The notes: a model not told the origin generated them from the letters alone. Shown: positions 25,403 to 34,758, counted from the stretch's first letter. The stretch: DNA of 52,328 bases from Thermodesulfobacteriota bacterium (GCA_034189135.1 JAXHVO010000027.1:1-52328); one strand, 5' to 3'. Made by a program: numbers and translations.

Positions 25403-27055
25403 TTACACTTCAATAATAAACGGGAGTATAACCGGGCGGCGCCCTATGGTAAAGAAAAAATAGTTTTTTAAGTCTGATTGCATTTTTGATCGTATTTTGT
25501 CAATCCTATCCGGAACGTCCGGACCGATTTCTTCGATAATTTCCAGAATAACACATTGCGCATCTTCCACAAGATGGCCGGTTTCGGTTTCAAACACAAA
25601 GCCTCTGGAAACAATTTCAGGTCCATAAACCACGATTCCGGTTTCTTCATCAAAAGCAATGTTTACAACCACCAGACCGTGTTCGGACAAAAGGCGTCTT
25701 TCTTTAAGCACACTTCTGCCGACATCTCCTATACCCTTGCCATCTACGAGCACGCGACCGGTGGTGACATTTTCTTCAACTCTTCCCCCGCTTTTGTCAA
25801 ATTTGATGATCTGACCGTTTTGAGCCAGAATCACATTTTCATGCAGGATTCCCACCTGTTCCGCCAATCTGGCATGCAATGTCAGGTGCCGGTATTCACC
25901 ATGGATCGGAATAAAATATTTTGGTTTTACCAGGTTGATCATCAGCTTCAGTTCTTCCCGAAATGCATGACCCGACACATGGATTTCAGATATTTTTTCA
26001 TAAATAACGTCCGCACCACGCTTGTATAATTTATTTATGATACCGGTGATGGCTTTCTCGTTTCCAGGAATGAACTTAGAAGAGAGAATAACCGTGTCTT
26101 CTTGCTTGACCTTTATTTGCTTATGGTTTCCTGAGGCCATACGCGCAAGGGCCGACATGGGTTCTCCCTGACTACCGGTGGTTACGATTATAATTTCGTC
26201 ATCGGAAAAATCACCGACCTGCTCAATGTCTATTTCCATACCGTCGGGAACGCTAAGGTATCCAAGCTTCCTTGCAATATTAACGCTTATCTCTATACTC
26301 CTCCCACTGAACACAATCTTTTTTTCTCTTTCCTGCGCAATATTTACAATATGTTGTATCCGAGTAATGTTTGAAGCAAAAAGCGCAATAATAATGCGCC
26401 CTTTTTTCCCCTCCATGATCCTTGCCAAAGTGTCGCTGATCTCTCTGTCGGAAATGGTATATCCTTCTTTTTCCACGTTTGTAGAATCAGAAAGCAACGC
26501 CAGCACCCCTTCCTCTCCACACCGGGCAAAGCGGTTCACATCAGTGGTCATTCCGTCAAGAGAGCTGTGGCTTATTTTAAAATCGCCCGTATGAACAATG
26601 AGTCCAATAGGGGTATTGATGGCAAGACCGACTCCGTCCACAACACTGTGGCCCACGCGGATGAATTCAATCTCAAAGGCGCCCAGCTTAAGTTTTTCTC
26701 CTGGAAAAATTTCATGTAATGCGGCAGAGGAAAGGAGTTTTTTTTCTTCAAGCTTGTGACGTACAAGTCCCAGGGTAAACGGAGTCCCGAAAACCGGTGC
26801 ATGAATCTCTTTCAGCAGATAAGAAAGCGCGCCGATGTGATCTTCATGGCCATGGGTTAAAATAATACCAGACACCTTGAGTCGGCTTTGCTTTAAATAA
26901 TCCATATCAGGGATTACATAATCGATCCCCAGCATATAGTCTTCGGGAAACATCAGGCCGACATCCACCACAAAAAGTGTTTCTTCATATTCAAACACCA
27001 TCATGTTTAGGCCGATTTCACCCAGTCCCCCAAGAGGAATAATTTTAAGTGGCAC
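25403..27055 (-). CDS. rnj: Ribonuclease J
   Basis: 550 residues, the usual RNase J length. Metallo-beta-lactamase motif LTHGHEDHIGAL (HxHxDH) with later ligands in VGHSVVDG and HTGDFK, then the beta-CASP motifs (SDSTNVEKEG, FASNITRIQHI, SGHAFREEL, PIHGEYRHL) and a C-terminal dimerisation domain. It is a dual endo- and 5'-3' exoribonuclease for mRNA decay and rRNA maturation. Encoded 1 nt from plsC on the same strand, so the two are co-transcribed. Confidence 0.95.
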   Translation of the reverse strand: MPLKIIPLGGLGEIGLNMMVFEYEETLFVVDVGLMFPEDYMLGIDYVIPDMDYLKQSRLKVSGIILTHGHEDHIGALSYLLKEIHAPVFGTPFTLGLVRHKLEEKKLLSSAALHEIFPGEKLKLGAFEIEFIRVGHSVVDGVGLAINTPIGLIVHTGDFKISHSSLDGMTTDVNRFARCGEEGVLALLSDSTNVEKEGYTISDREISDTLARIMEGKKGRIIIALFASNITRIQHIVNIAQEREKKIVFSGRSIEISVNIARKLGYLSVPDGMEIDIEQVGDFSDDEIIIVTTGSQGEPMSALARMASGNHKQIKVKQEDTVILSSKFIPGNEKAITGIINKLYKRGADVIYEKISEIHVSGHAFREELKLMINLVKPKYFIPIHGEYRHLTLHARLAEQVGILHENVILAQNGQIIKFDKSGGRVEENVTTGRVLVDGKGIGDVGRSVLKERRLLSEHGLVVVNIAFDEETGIVVYGPEIVSRGFVFETETGHLVEDAQCVILEIIEEIGPDVPDRIDKIRSKMQSDLKNYFFFTIGRRPVILPFIIEV

Positions 27056-27771
27056 TACTTTTCCTTTTTCCCTTCATAAAATGAATGACACATAATGTCT
27101 TTTACTTTATCCATAAGATCGTCTTTGGTTTTTCTTGTATATTCAGAAGTTTCGATCGGTTGCAATACTTCAAGGATTACATTTCCGGGCATGATTCTAA
27201 GGGTGTTTTTTGGCATGATTGACCAGGTACCATGAATGATGACGGGAATAATCGATACCCCGGAATCAACAGTTAAAACAAACCCCCCCTTTTTAAAGCT
27301 CCTGATTTTTCCGTCAAGACTTCTGGTTCCCTCGGGAAAAATTAAAACCGATACACCGTTTCTGATTGTATCAGCCGCTTTTTCAAGGCTTCTAAAGGCA
27401 GATTTCCGATTTGATCGGTCGATGCTGATATAGCCGCACCCTCGCATGGCGCGTCCGAAAAGCGGTATTCTAAAAAGCTCTGCCTTTGCCAGCCATCTGA
27501 ACTGGGCAGGAAGGCATCCCAACAGTACCGGTATATCAAAATTGCTCTGGTGGTTTGGCATAAAAATGTAGGACTTGGCAGGATCAATATTATGAACGCC
27601 TTTGACTGTGACTTTTATGCGACTCACCCAGAGAATCGATTTGCCCCAGAATCTTGCAATGATATGGGGGAAATTTCCTTTTTGACTGAAAAAGGATGAT
27701 ATGATCGCCACAATTCCCAAAAAAAATGTGGCAAAAACAATCCAGATAAAAATAATCAGAGTTCGTATCAT
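27055..27771 (-). CDS. plsC: 1-acyl-sn-glycerol-3-phosphate acyltransferase
   Basis: 238 residues. An N-terminal membrane helix, then the acyltransferase blocks: HQSNFDIPVLL (HX4D, catalytic His), the substrate-binding FPEGTRS, and VIPVIIHGT. It converts lysophosphatidate to phosphatidate at the inner membrane. It overlaps the preceding small gene by 4 nt and abuts the RNase J gene, so the three form one transcript. Confidence 0.93.
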   Translation of the reverse strand: MIRTLIIFIWIVFATFFLGIVAIISSFFSQKGNFPHIIARFWGKSILWVSRIKVTVKGVHNIDPAKSYIFMPNHQSNFDIPVLLGCLPAQFRWLAKAELFRIPLFGRAMRGCGYISIDRSNRKSAFRSLEKAADTIRNGVSVLIFPEGTRSLDGKIRSFKKGGFVLTVDSGVSIIPVIIHGTWSIMPKNTLRIMPGNVILEVLQPIETSEYTRKTKDDLMDKVKDIMCHSFYEGKKEK

Positions 27772-28100
27772 GTTATTATTTCAAGTTTATCAAAGAAGTC
27801 ATCCACCAAGCCGATCAGCCAGCCTATCTGCTTTTCGGTGGCATACCCGATGCAGTCGCATCGCACTCTGTTTTTTGTACGAATAAGCAGTTCGCAGGCC
27901 AACATATCAGATTTAAGCTCCACGGCAAAATAAAAGGGCTGACATTCGGTATGTTCGGCTTGAGTATCTGTAAGGTTCTCCTGTTCTAAAGGGATCCAAT
28001 AAATGCCGTCGATATCGTTAGAATGGAAGTTTTGATCCAGATATGTCTTTAGTTTTTTAAAATCATCCGGCCTTAGCTCATCAATGACATATTGTTTCAT
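27768..28100 (-). CDS. Conserved small hypothetical protein
   Basis: 110 residues from the ATG at 28100, preferred because aggg lies just upstream; a start at 28118 is possible. Acidic, no membrane segment, with three Cys in the middle part (ECQPFYF, ACELLI, RCDCIG). I do not recognise a family. The stop overlaps the plsC start by 4 nt (ATGA), so it is translated with plsC and RNase J. The short alternating hydrophobic pattern suggests a single alpha/beta domain. Confidence 0.65.
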   Translation of the reverse strand: MKQYVIDELRPDDFKKLKTYLDQNFHSNDIDGIYWIPLEQENLTDTQAEHTECQPFYFAVELKSDMLACELLIRTKNRVRCDCIGYATEKQIGWLIGLVDDFFDKLEIIT

Positions 28101-28164
28101 AATCCCTACTGCTATCACAGATCATTATAACTGACAAGATGTATGAAAAAGAAAAATTCTCTCT

Positions 28165-28210
28165 GTTGACCCCGTTACTAAAATAGTTTACAAGTAAATC
28201 CAACTATTTT
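28165..28210 (+). promoter_or_regulatory. Candidate promoter with overlapping inverted-repeat operator
   Basis: TTGACC at 28165-28170 with a weak TACAAG 17 nt on. Overlapping it is a 9-bp inverted repeat, aaaatagtt (28180-28188) and aactatttt (28202-28210). It lies ~20 nt before the ribosome site (aaggag) of the outer-membrane protein gene. Could be a repressor site or an mRNA 5' hairpin. Confidence 0.35.
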
Positions 28211-28231
28211 GGCACAAAAAAGGAGTTTTTT

Positions 28232-29458
28232 ATGCTCGGACTTGAGAGATCCATAAAATTCTATTCGGCAATAATCATATTACTGGTAGTCTTTTTTTCA
28301 GGGCAGGCCATTGCGGCTATGGTAAGTCTTTCTTCAGGCAAAAAATTAGATCTTACATCCCGTCAGGTTGAACTGCTAAAGGAGCAGCAAGGCATTTATT
28401 TTTTTCACTATCCACCGAGGAGAATTATAAGCGGCAATCTTCAGTACTGGGTATTCATAGAAATACCCCAAGAATTTGGCGGTGGATTTCTTATCGGCAA
28501 ACCGGATAAAGTGACTGCTGCCATAAACGCTGTGAGTAACGAAAAAGAAGCCGTAGAAACTGATCCGTTCGTAGTTCAAACCAGGAAAGCAGGCTCTTGG
28601 TTTCAAAGCGAATTCCTGTTAAGCACAGGTTACAGGGTCGATGACCTTGACTGGAATATCGCAGGGGATATTAACGGAAATAATCCCAATATCTTATCTG
28701 AACTAACCTGGAATAATCTGGAAAGCTTTCAGCTTAAAATGGCCAACAAAACCAGTTTCCAACAACGGTTGATGCTTCGTGGTTCGTTGGATTACAGCTG
28801 GATTTTTGATGGTGAAAATCAGGACTCAGATTATTTTGGAGATAATCGTACGTTAGAGTTCTCACGCTCAAACAACAATTCGGATGAAGGAAATATGCTG
28901 GATGCATCTTTTGGGGTTGGCTGGCAATTTACATTTGGCCGCAGCGATTTTGTGATGGCTCCTGTCATCGGCTATTCCTATCATGAGCAAAACCTGACCA
29001 TCACCGATGGATTTCAGACGATTCCACCATCCGGTCCTTTTCCAGGGCTGGACAGCACCTATGAAACAGAATGGAAAGGACCATGGATAGGTGTGGACTT
29101 AACTTTCAGAACCGATGAAAAAAGCAACATAACGCCTGAAATTGAAACGGTCATAAGCCTGGAATACCACTGGGCGGATTATTATGCTGAGGCGGACTGG
29201 AACCTTAGGGCCGATTTTGAGCATCCCAAGAGCTTTGAGCATGAAGCGGACGCTCAGGGGATTATTTTTTCAGCGATTATTAAATTTCTTTTGGATGATC
29301 ACTGGGGGGTAAACGTAAACCTGGATTATCAAGACTGGTCCACCGATGAGGGAACTATTCGGTTTTTTAACGCTGACGGGACAAGACCCATACAACGCCT
29401 AAACGAAGTCAACTGGTCATCATACGCCATCATGGCAGGTATTGTATATCAATTTTAA
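28232..29458 (+). CDS. Predicted outer-membrane beta-barrel protein
   Basis: 408 residues. A signal peptide of ~32 residues (core IILLVVFFSGQAIA) is followed by a ~100-residue soluble-looking region, then many alternating amphipathic strands with aromatic girdles and a terminal Phe (MAGIVYQF), the usual outer-membrane insertion signal. The barrel part (SELTWNNLESFQLK, WKGPWIGVDL) recalls the omptin-like/Protochlamydia outer-membrane-protein group, but that match is from memory. No catalytic residues are identifiable. aaggag precedes the ATG, and a terminator follows at ~29701. Confidence 0.65.
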   Translation: MLGLERSIKFYSAIIILLVVFFSGQAIAAMVSLSSGKKLDLTSRQVELLKEQQGIYFFHYPPRRIISGNLQYWVFIEIPQEFGGGFLIGKPDKVTAAINAVSNEKEAVETDPFVVQTRKAGSWFQSEFLLSTGYRVDDLDWNIAGDINGNNPNILSELTWNNLESFQLKMANKTSFQQRLMLRGSLDYSWIFDGENQDSDYFGDNRTLEFSRSNNNSDEGNMLDASFGVGWQFTFGRSDFVMAPVIGYSYHEQNLTITDGFQTIPPSGPFPGLDSTYETEWKGPWIGVDLTFRTDEKSNITPEIETVISLEYHWADYYAEADWNLRADFEHPKSFEHEADAQGIIFSAIIKFLLDDHWGVNVNLDYQDWSTDEGTIRFFNADGTRPIQRLNEVNWSSYAIMAGIVYQF

Positions 29459-29486
29459 CCATCTGGTAAATCCCGCTATGTGGGAC

Positions 29487-29594
29487 TGCGTTGAGCTGCA
29501 TTTCGTAATCATTCAACATACGAAAAGTGCATTTTATGATTAAAATTTGCACGCTTTTTTTATCACGCTGCTTTTTAGCGGGTTAATTTGAACT
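29487..29594. repeat. Dispersed intergenic repeat, copy B
   Basis: Matches the interior of the repeat at 22905-23060 in inverted orientation. 29490-29520 agrees at 29 of 31 nt with the reverse complement of 23001-23031. 29536-29593 matches the reverse complement of ~22925-22985, including the stretch gctttttagcggg. The 13-bp terminal repeats of copy A are not seen here, so this copy looks truncated. Confidence 0.6.
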
Positions 29595-29700
29595 TATCGC
29601 CGGGTTTTCCACAGCAGACCTTAAAAGATGGCCTGTTATTATCATGATTCAATCTTCGGGCAGGTCTTGCAAACAAGAAAAGCATACATGGGATGTGATA

Positions 29701-29743
29701 CCCTGATCCTTTTACCAAGCAAAGGACCAGGGGAAATTTTTTT
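29701..29743 (+). terminator. Rho-independent terminator
   Basis: A 12-bp stem with one G-U-type pair (ccctgatccttt / aaaggaccaggg, 8-nt loop) followed by gaaattttttt on the plus strand. It would end the transcript of the outer-membrane protein gene, and lies just past the end of the opposing ferredoxin gene. Confidence 0.7.
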
Positions 29744-29750
29744 AAAGTGA

Positions 29751-29939
29751 TTAAATTTCTTCTACGGTGATTGCTCCCGCTTCACAAACCTCAACACAAC
29801 TTTCACAACCCAGGCATTCTTCGGCATTCACAGGAACCGACTTATCATCCTGCATCTCAAATACTTCAACAGGGCAAACATCGACACATTCTTCACAACC
29901 TTCGCATTTTTCTTCATCAACAGTGGGGTTAAAAGCCAT
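29751..29939 (-). CDS. 2[4Fe-4S] ferredoxin
   Basis: 62 residues with two cluster motifs: CEGCEECVDVCP and CLGCESCVEVCE, the latter ending in CE instead of the usual CP. Very acidic, as is usual for clostridial-type ferredoxins in anaerobes. A strong ribosome site (aggagg) precedes the ATG. It is a soluble low-potential electron carrier in the cytoplasm. Monocistronic; partner enzymes are not encoded next to it. Confidence 0.95.
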   Translation of the reverse strand: MAFNPTVDEEKCEGCEECVDVCPVEVFEMQDDKSVPVNAEECLGCESCVEVCEAGAITVEEI

Positions 29940-30176
29940 TTTGAAAAGCCTCCTTTCTAAAAAAATTAATCTATGGTTATATCTTCAACCATTATATCCG
30001 CTATCGGGAAAAAGCCTTATACTAATTAATAAGGCTAGTCAAGCCTTCTTGTGTTTTTTTTTGTTGAAAAATAAAAGGGCTTGGATTAATTAAATAAATA
30101 GATATATCAAAGGGATACGCAAAGTCATGATGTCAGGGCGAAAAAGCCGAATCATTTATTTAGAAGCCATATTCTG

Positions 30177-31205
30177 TCAGGCAGAAAAACCGATATGTCC
30201 GATTAAAGTGTTTTTCAAACCAACTTGACCTTTTTCAATTTTTTCACAGCTAGAATCAACGTCGGTAAAACGGGAAAAATATTCTCCCGGCAATGTTGCT
30301 GGTACCACATATAAAGATAATGAAACTTTTGTGTTGCATTTTGATGCATCAAGACCGAGGGTAAAAGGATGGCCTTTCACCGGCTGTGAACTTTCCGCAA
30401 TTCGATTAAGATATTCCATCATGTCTTCGGGATATTTTATCGGTTTTTCAAGCTGGTTTTCCACCATTGGGATGGCGTCAATGGAAAGCACACTTTTCGC
30501 TTCAGGCGTTTTTTCCAAAAGATGATCGATTGCCTGTCGGCTGCTGGTGACAAAAAGCCCGCAGTTTTCACCCATCCGTGACCTCGGATCGCGACACATC
30601 AATAAGGCCCATGCCGCGATACGTTCCGCTATCATATGATCATCATCCGTCAGACAACCGGTTTTAAATGTGTCCTGATAGCCGGGTACCAAAGGTGAAG
30701 GCCCATCTTCTCCCTGCAAACTTTTCATTAAATCCACCCGGGCGGTTTCAACCGAGGCGATATCCTGTACTACTTTATCGTTTTGCATGTCAAAATTCTG
30801 GGCAATACTTAAAAATATCCTGGCATTAAAAACAGAATCGGACATTGTTCGGTCCGGGCTTTCATCAGCAATATGTTTAATATCCGCCTTGATTTGAGAT
30901 GTGGATGTATCGTTAAAAAAGGGGATCTTGTTTTTTCTGGTTTTTACAAAGTCGAGTTGTCCCCCTCTGCTTCCCTGGTGAAGGTTTGCCCATGCATCAT
31001 ACTCCTTTAAAATCACCGACAATTTTTCCTCGTCTTTTTTTACTGGAATTCGAATGTCCAGCATATCATACTCGGCCAGTTGGTGTGATTCTTCGGGGAT
31101 ATTTTTACTCGAGGGATGATAAACAATTGTTTTTCCGAAGCAGGCATGCAGGGCTTCAGCCACCGGTTTTGAAATATATGTAAAAGGAAAATATATCGGT
31201 TTCAT
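30177..31205 (-). CDS. Hypothetical protein, 342 residues
   Basis: No signal peptide or membrane helix. Starts MKPIYFPFTYISKPVAEALH and is mixed alpha/beta, with charged helical stretches around 100-190 and one Arg/Cys segment (LLMCRDPRSRMGENCG). I do not recognise the family. It lies alone, separated from the cysK-cysS fusion by a heptad array and from the ferredoxin gene by ~240 nt. Composition and codon pattern match its neighbours, so it is likely a resident gene rather than a recent arrival. Confidence 0.65.
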   Translation of the reverse strand: MKPIYFPFTYISKPVAEALHACFGKTIVYHPSSKNIPEESHQLAEYDMLDIRIPVKKDEEKLSVILKEYDAWANLHQGSRGGQLDFVKTRKNKIPFFNDTSTSQIKADIKHIADESPDRTMSDSVFNARIFLSIAQNFDMQNDKVVQDIASVETARVDLMKSLQGEDGPSPLVPGYQDTFKTGCLTDDDHMIAERIAAWALLMCRDPRSRMGENCGLFVTSSRQAIDHLLEKTPEAKSVLSIDAIPMVENQLEKPIKYPEDMMEYLNRIAESSQPVKGHPFTLGLDASKCNTKVSLSLYVVPATLPGEYFSRFTDVDSSCEKIEKGQVGLKNTLIGHIGFSA

Positions 31206-31395
31206 TGGTTGTAAGCGTTCCCAGTTGTCGGTTCACAGTTCACGGTTTTCTCAATGAACGATGCAACAACTCATGTATTTTGCATATTGATCTCAATTCT
31301 TAAATTAATTTTTTAAATCTTCGAAAAAGGGCCACATAATTCTCTTATACTTTTTATTTTTTCAACTGTGAACTGTATAACCGGTAACCGTAAAC
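31205..31395. repeat. 7-nt periodic inverted array (heptad locus 6)
   Basis: Left arm ~31214-31248 reads agcgttc, ccagttg, tcggttc, acagttc, acggttt. Right arm ~31360-31398 on the minus strand reads tttacgg, ttaccgg, ttataca, gttcaca. The shared words are around cGGTTCACAGTT. It fills the gap between two minus-strand genes. Confidence 0.6.
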
Positions 31396-31397
31396 GA

Positions 31398-33683
31398 TTA
31401 CCATTTATTAATTTTCCGGTCTTGAACAGCAACCCCCATGGATTTTAGTTTATCACGCAATTTATCGGCCAGTTCCCAGTTCTTTTCCGACCTTGCTTTT
31501 TCTCTTTGCGCCATAATCTGTTCCACCTTTGAATCGGAAACGGCATCTTGAAAATCAAATATTTTCAATACAGAATCTATTTTGCGGAAAGCAGCCTCTA
31601 TTTTGGCTGCATCATCCGGATCTATTTTCTTATTCGAGATCAGAACGTTGACCTGTTTAACCGCTTTAAAAATAGAGGCCATGGCTGCAGAGATATTCAA
31701 ATCATCATCCATGGCGCTGTTAAAGCCTTTCTTTATGTCATACAAAAGCTGTTGAAGTTCTAAACAATGTTTACCTTCATGAACGTTATGAAGGTTGCGG
31801 ATGAAGGTATCAAGCCTTTTCAGCGATCGTCCGGCATCTTCGAGCCTTTCTGTTGAAAAAATGACATGTTTTCGATAATGGCTTGAACACAGCCAGTACC
31901 TGATTTGTCTTCCCCCATAACCCATATCCTTCAGGTCTTTAAGTGTAAGACCGGTGCCCTTGGTGTCCACCTTCTTGCCGTTTACCAGCACCCGGTCACA
32001 ATGTATCCAATATTTTGCCGGGGTTTTGCCGGCCGCTGCACCGGCAATGGCAATGATGTTTTCATGATGGGGAAATACAAGCTCACGGCTGCTGGTATGA
32101 ATATCATAGCTTTCTCCAAGATATTTCGTGGATATGGCCGCACACTGCATATGCCATGAAGGACGTACATTGCCCCAGTCTGTTTGGGTATAAATTCCCC
32201 TTTTAAGCTCTGAAAGCCTGGATCGCTTAAAAAGGGTGAAATCCCGTGGATTATCTTTTTCATACTCATCAAGATCAACGGTTGCGCCCAGTTTAATCTT
32301 ATTCAGATCAATACCCGACAGCCGGCCGTATTGGGAAAATCGCGAAATGTCAAAATATAAACTTCGCAGCTTTTCATATGCAAACCCTTTTTGGGTCAGC
32401 CTTTCAGCAAGAGAAACCATATCATTGATGTGTTCACTCGCCCTGGGATATTTTTCCGCCGGTTTGATTCCGAGTGCGTCCAGATCGTCTTTAAACGCTC
32501 GTATGTGTTTTTCGGTAAATTCTGAAAGCTTTTTGCCCGCCTGTTCGGAGCCATGGATGGTTTTATCGTCCAGGTCTGTGATGTTAAGAATGTGTTTGAC
32601 TTCATAGCCCCTGTATTCAAGATAACGACAGAGAAGATCGGAAAACACAAACCGTCGTATTTCCCCCACATGCATCCTCGCATGAGCAGTGGGACCGCAC
32701 GAATACATGGAGACCTTCCCCGGCACATGGGGTTCAAAAGGCTCCTTTTTCCTGCTTAAGGTGTTAAATAAGTTCAGTTTGATCTTATCCTTTACTGCAA
32801 AAAGCGGAGTGCTCAGGTATCGTTCCCCGTTATCCGGCAATATCACAACCACCGTGCCGTTAGTCATGGTCGCAGCCTCTTTCAGCGCTCCAACCATAGC
32901 CGCTCCGCTGCTCATCCCCACAAAAATACCCTCTTGTTTTGCCAGCCGTCTGGTCATCTCAAAGGCCTCTTCATCATCAACATTTATTTTTTTGTCCAGA
33001 CGGTTTTTTTCAAAAATTTCAGGGCGGTATGCCTCTTTCATATTTTTTAGACCCTGGATCTTATGACCCAGGTAGGGTTCGACACCGACGATATTTATAG
33101 CCGAATTGTATTCTTTCAGTCTCCTGGAAACGCCCATGAGGGTTCCGGATGTGCCCATGGTGGCGACCAGTACGGAAACTTTTCTGTCAGTCTGCTTCCA
33201 AACCTCCATGGCTGTGGTTGAATAGTGCGCCTTCCAGTTGGCTTCATTATTAAATTGATCCGTCATAAAGTAGGTCTCGGGATTTTTCCGCACGAGCCTG
33301 TAGACCTCTTCAATGGCGCCATCCGTCCCCAGGTGACCTGGAGTTAAAAGGATATCCGCACCACGGGCTTTTAATATTTTCTGTCTTTCCACACTGACTG
33401 ATTCGGACATGGCAAGCAAAAGCTTATATCCCTTAACAGAACAAACAAGCGCAAGACCGATTCCGGTGTTTCCGCTTGTGGCTTCAATTACCGTTTTGCC
33501 GGAAGTAAGCAGTCCTGATTTTTCACCCTCTTCAATCATAAACAGCGCTGCCCTGTCCTTAATCGAACCGCCGGGATTGAAATATTCCAGCTTTGCAAGG
33601 ATCTTCACTTTCGGGTTGGGATTGAGGTTCCTTATTTCAACAAGAGGTGTGTTGCCGATGGCATCCAGAATTGAATGGCTCAT
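31398..33683 (-). CDS. Cysteine synthase fused to a cysteinyl-tRNA synthetase-like domain
   Basis: 761 residues. Residues 1-~300 are an O-acetylserine sulfhydrylase-type PLP enzyme: K42 in NPGGSIKDRA, the Asn loop SGNTGIG, and the phosphate loop GTSGTLMG. Residues ~303-761 are class I CysRS-like: SCGPT with C329, MHVGE at the HIGH position, WHMQC with C514, and FPHHEN. The KMSKS loop is replaced by KKVDTKG (~570-576), and the residue where many CysRS have a zinc-ligand Glu after HHEN is Ile (I543). Cysteine made in the first half could be handed to the second. It may be the cell's CysRS or a relative that activates Cys for another use. Confidence 0.9.
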   Translation of the reverse strand: MSHSILDAIGNTPLVEIRNLNPNPKVKILAKLEYFNPGGSIKDRAALFMIEEGEKSGLLTSGKTVIEATSGNTGIGLALVCSVKGYKLLLAMSESVSVERQKILKARGADILLTPGHLGTDGAIEEVYRLVRKNPETYFMTDQFNNEANWKAHYSTTAMEVWKQTDRKVSVLVATMGTSGTLMGVSRRLKEYNSAINIVGVEPYLGHKIQGLKNMKEAYRPEIFEKNRLDKKINVDDEEAFEMTRRLAKQEGIFVGMSSGAAMVGALKEAATMTNGTVVVILPDNGERYLSTPLFAVKDKIKLNLFNTLSRKKEPFEPHVPGKVSMYSCGPTAHARMHVGEIRRFVFSDLLCRYLEYRGYEVKHILNITDLDDKTIHGSEQAGKKLSEFTEKHIRAFKDDLDALGIKPAEKYPRASEHINDMVSLAERLTQKGFAYEKLRSLYFDISRFSQYGRLSGIDLNKIKLGATVDLDEYEKDNPRDFTLFKRSRLSELKRGIYTQTDWGNVRPSWHMQCAAISTKYLGESYDIHTSSRELVFPHHENIIAIAGAAAGKTPAKYWIHCDRVLVNGKKVDTKGTGLTLKDLKDMGYGGRQIRYWLCSSHYRKHVIFSTERLEDAGRSLKRLDTFIRNLHNVHEGKHCLELQQLLYDIKKGFNSAMDDDLNISAAMASIFKAVKQVNVLISNKKIDPDDAAKIEAAFRKIDSVLKIFDFQDAVSDSKVEQIMAQREKARSEKNWELADKLRDKLKSMGVAVQDRKINKW

Positions 33684-33704
33684 ATGGTAAAAGTCCTGTG
33701 TGAT

Positions 33705-33805
33705 ATGAGTTACGGGTTATGTGTTACGCGTTGCGGATTACGGGTTTCCAATGGGATGGTTTCCTTTTTTATATCTCGTAACACGCAACTCGCAACATCA
33801 GCTTT
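33705..33805. repeat. 7-nt periodic inverted array (heptad locus 7)
   Basis: Left arm 33705-33746 is six consecutive heptads: atgagtt, acgggtt, atgtgtt, acgcgtt, gcggatt, acgggtt. Right arm ~33774-33798 on the minus strand reads gatgttg, cgagttg, cgtgtta. It is the clearest period-7 array in the window, placed between cysK-cysS and tmk. Confidence 0.7.
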
Positions 33806-33870
33806 CAACTTAAAAACCACATGTTGGCTGAGATCCGCAACAAATTTATGATATTGCCAAACACCCATGC

Positions 33871-34497
33871 CTAAATTAAAGCCAGTACCTTCTCGATTGC
33901 CAGCTGAACTTTATTTTTTTCCTCAGACGCATCGATCACTCGAAATCTTTGGGGTTCAAGTCGTGCAAGCTCAAGATAACCTGCTCGGATTTTTTGGTGA
34001 AAGGAAAGCGCTTCTTTTTCAAACCGTGTTTCATCCCCGTTCCTTGAGCCGTTATCGATCTGCTTCCAGGCTCGTGAAAGACCGATTTCAGGTAAAACGT
34101 CAAGAAGGAAGGTTATATCCGGCTTTAATCCTTTGAGGACCAGCTCATGTAGCCGGGCAATCAGCTTTATATCAAGGCCCCTTGCATAACCCTGATAAAC
34201 CAAGGTGGCATCAAAATAGCGATCACATATAATGGTTTTGCCTTCATCTAAAGCCGGTTTTATTAATTGGTTTACATGCTGAACCCGGTCTGAAAAGTAT
34301 AGAAGAAGCTCGGTCATCGGTTCCATTCCTTTACTTTCGGGATCAAGCAGAATTGACCTGATTTTTTCTCCGATCCTGGTGCCGCCCGGCTCTCTAGTAA
34401 CGACACAATCATGACCCCTATTTCCCAGAAAACGATTGATATGGTTTATCTGAGTCGTTTTTCCCGAACCTTCTATTCCTTCAAGTGTAATAAACAT
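33871..34497 (-). CDS. tmk: Thymidylate kinase
   Basis: 208 residues. P-loop LEGIEGSGKTTQ (5-16), the DR[YFH] motif DRYFDATLVYQG with catalytic Arg, REPGGTRIGE with the second conserved Arg, and a lid region (SRAWKQIDNGSRNGDETRFE). It phosphorylates dTMP to dTDP for DNA synthesis. It is flanked by heptad arrays on both sides, which separate it from cysK-cysS and from the surE/exonuclease pair. Confidence 0.95.
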   Translation of the reverse strand: MFITLEGIEGSGKTTQINHINRFLGNRGHDCVVTREPGGTRIGEKIRSILLDPESKGMEPMTELLLYFSDRVQHVNQLIKPALDEGKTIICDRYFDATLVYQGYARGLDIKLIARLHELVLKGLKPDITFLLDVLPEIGLSRAWKQIDNGSRNGDETRFEKEALSFHQKIRAGYLELARLEPQRFRVIDASEEKNKVQLAIEKVLALI

Positions 34498-34570
34498 AGT
34501 CGATTTGCCTACAATTTAACGTATCAGCTTTAGTTAGCAGCAACTTCTTTTAGTTTCATGCGATATTGCT

Positions 34571-34690
34571 GCGGGTTACGCGTTACGAGTTGCGTGTTGC
34601 CTGCCTGTACGTGTCCGCATACAGACAGACGAGATGTTAAACGGAAATAATTTTTATATCCCGTACCCCGTAACTCGCAACCCGTAACAC
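34571..34690. repeat. 7-nt periodic inverted array (heptad locus 8)
   Basis: Left arm 34571-34598: gcgggtt, acgcgtt, acgagtt, gcgtgtt. Right arm ~34658-34690 on the minus strand: gtgttac, gggttgc, gagttac, ggggtac. It uses the same word family as loci 5 and 7 (NCGNGTT). Lies between the exonuclease gene and tmk. Confidence 0.7.
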
Positions 34691-34758
34691 TTACGTGATA
34701 ACCAAACAAATAAGTTTAAAAAGACGCATTCCCGTAAGCGATAACTGTAGTTGTAAGG

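Noticed and set aside
33705-33746. Heptad arrays as CRISPR or simple microsatellite
   Set aside because: Units are 7 nt, degenerate, without spacers of constant length, and always paired with an inverted arm; no cas genes in the window.
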